A stretch of DNA of 24,198 bases. Source: Rhodospirillaceae bacterium (lineage in GTDB: Bacteria; Pseudomonadota; Alphaproteobacteria; MPNO01; UBA2964). A program made the translations under genes and the position numbers. Location: NCBI GenBank assembly GCA_018660305.1, contig JABJKO010000110.1, forward strand, positions 1 through 24,198. The letters run 5' to 3'. Below are positions 24,086 to 24,198 of this stretch, piece by piece. Numbering within the stretch: the first letter of the stretch is position 1; every line of letters starts with the position of its first letter. The notes beneath the pieces are model-generated. The model searched no databases, was not told where the DNA came from, and worked only from the letters and a program-made list of their open reading frames with translations.

Positions 24086-24198
24086 TTATTCCGCTGGACC
24101 CGGCTGTTCGACCGGGATGGCGCTGCGGCGGGCGTACCAGACGATGCCGGCGCCGGCAGCCGCGACGGCCAGGGTCAAAGGCTGTTCGGCGCCGAGCC
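24086..24198 (-). CDS. C-terminal end of a membrane protein (partial)
   Basis: A minus-strand frame enters from the right edge and ends at TAA 24086-24088. The 37 residues include one hydrophobic segment (PLTLAVAAAGAGIVW) followed by YARR and a short polar tail. The YARR after the helix suggests a cytoplasmic end. It is 48 bp upstream of the LigI-like gene in the same direction, so it may be a transporter subunit of that operon. The family cannot be told from this fragment. Confidence 0.55.
   Translation of the reverse strand, partial: LGAEQPLTLAVAAAGAGIVWYARRSAIPVEQPGPAE

Overview
The window reads as chromosomal accessory DNA from a GC-rich alphaproteobacterium, probably a marine or soil Rhodospirillales-type organism. 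This is inferred from codon usage, from Ala-rich signal peptides, and from the density of TRAP, TTT and NMT1-type solute receptors, ACMSD-like amidohydrolases and carboxymuconolactone decarboxylase (CMD) family proteins. No rRNA, tRNA, CRISPR array, phage or intact insertion sequence was seen. About 25 genes are packed in short operons on both strands.

Layout. (1) 1-4168, plus: the tail of an unknown gene, then amidohydrolase, enoyl-CoA hydratase/isomerase and fused NDP-forming acyl-CoA synthetase, which looks like a CoA-dependent acid degradation operon. A small DUF5658-like membrane protein on the minus strand overlaps its end. (2) 4505-4905: an intergenic region with an 18-bp direct repeat and nested inverted repeat that may be a mobile-element end. 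(3) 4906-9649, plus: TAXI-type TRAP receptor, fused TRAP permease, periplasmic parvulin isomerase and maleate isomerase/Asp-Glu racemase family enzyme. (4) 9665-12129, minus: class III aminotransferase, tandem EthD-like protein and PcaC-like CMD protein. (5) 12331-14750, plus: amidohydrolase, Lin0512-family protein and CMD-family protein. (6) 14891-17667, plus: complete NMT1/SsuA-type ABC importer with a Tat-exported receptor, overlapping a convergent EamA permease. (7) 18671-20323: a BamE-like lipoprotein, a racemase-fold protein without the usual catalytic cysteines, and a small secreted protein. (8) 20332-20883, minus: a CMD/AhpD-like gene with an in-frame UGA. (9) 21048-22085, plus: TctC/Bug receptor with terminator. 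(10) 22138-24198, minus: membrane protein tail, LigI-like amidohydrolase and D-2-hydroxyacid dehydrogenase.

The genes suggest uptake of small carboxylates by three unrelated binding-protein systems (TRAP, ABC, TTT), feeding hydrolases, decarboxylase-like proteins, isomerases and CoA ligation. No substrate can be assigned from sequence alone.

The most notable observation is at 20332-20883. The gene is interrupted by a single UGA exactly where the second cysteine of the AhpD/CMD redox motif (C-x-x-C) is expected. The family sequence continues in frame for about 100 codons after it. A perfect 9-bp hairpin with a 5-nt loop begins 8 nt after the UGA, where a bacterial SECIS element would lie. I read this as a probable selenoprotein (C-P-F-U) rather than an 80-residue fragment or a pseudogene.
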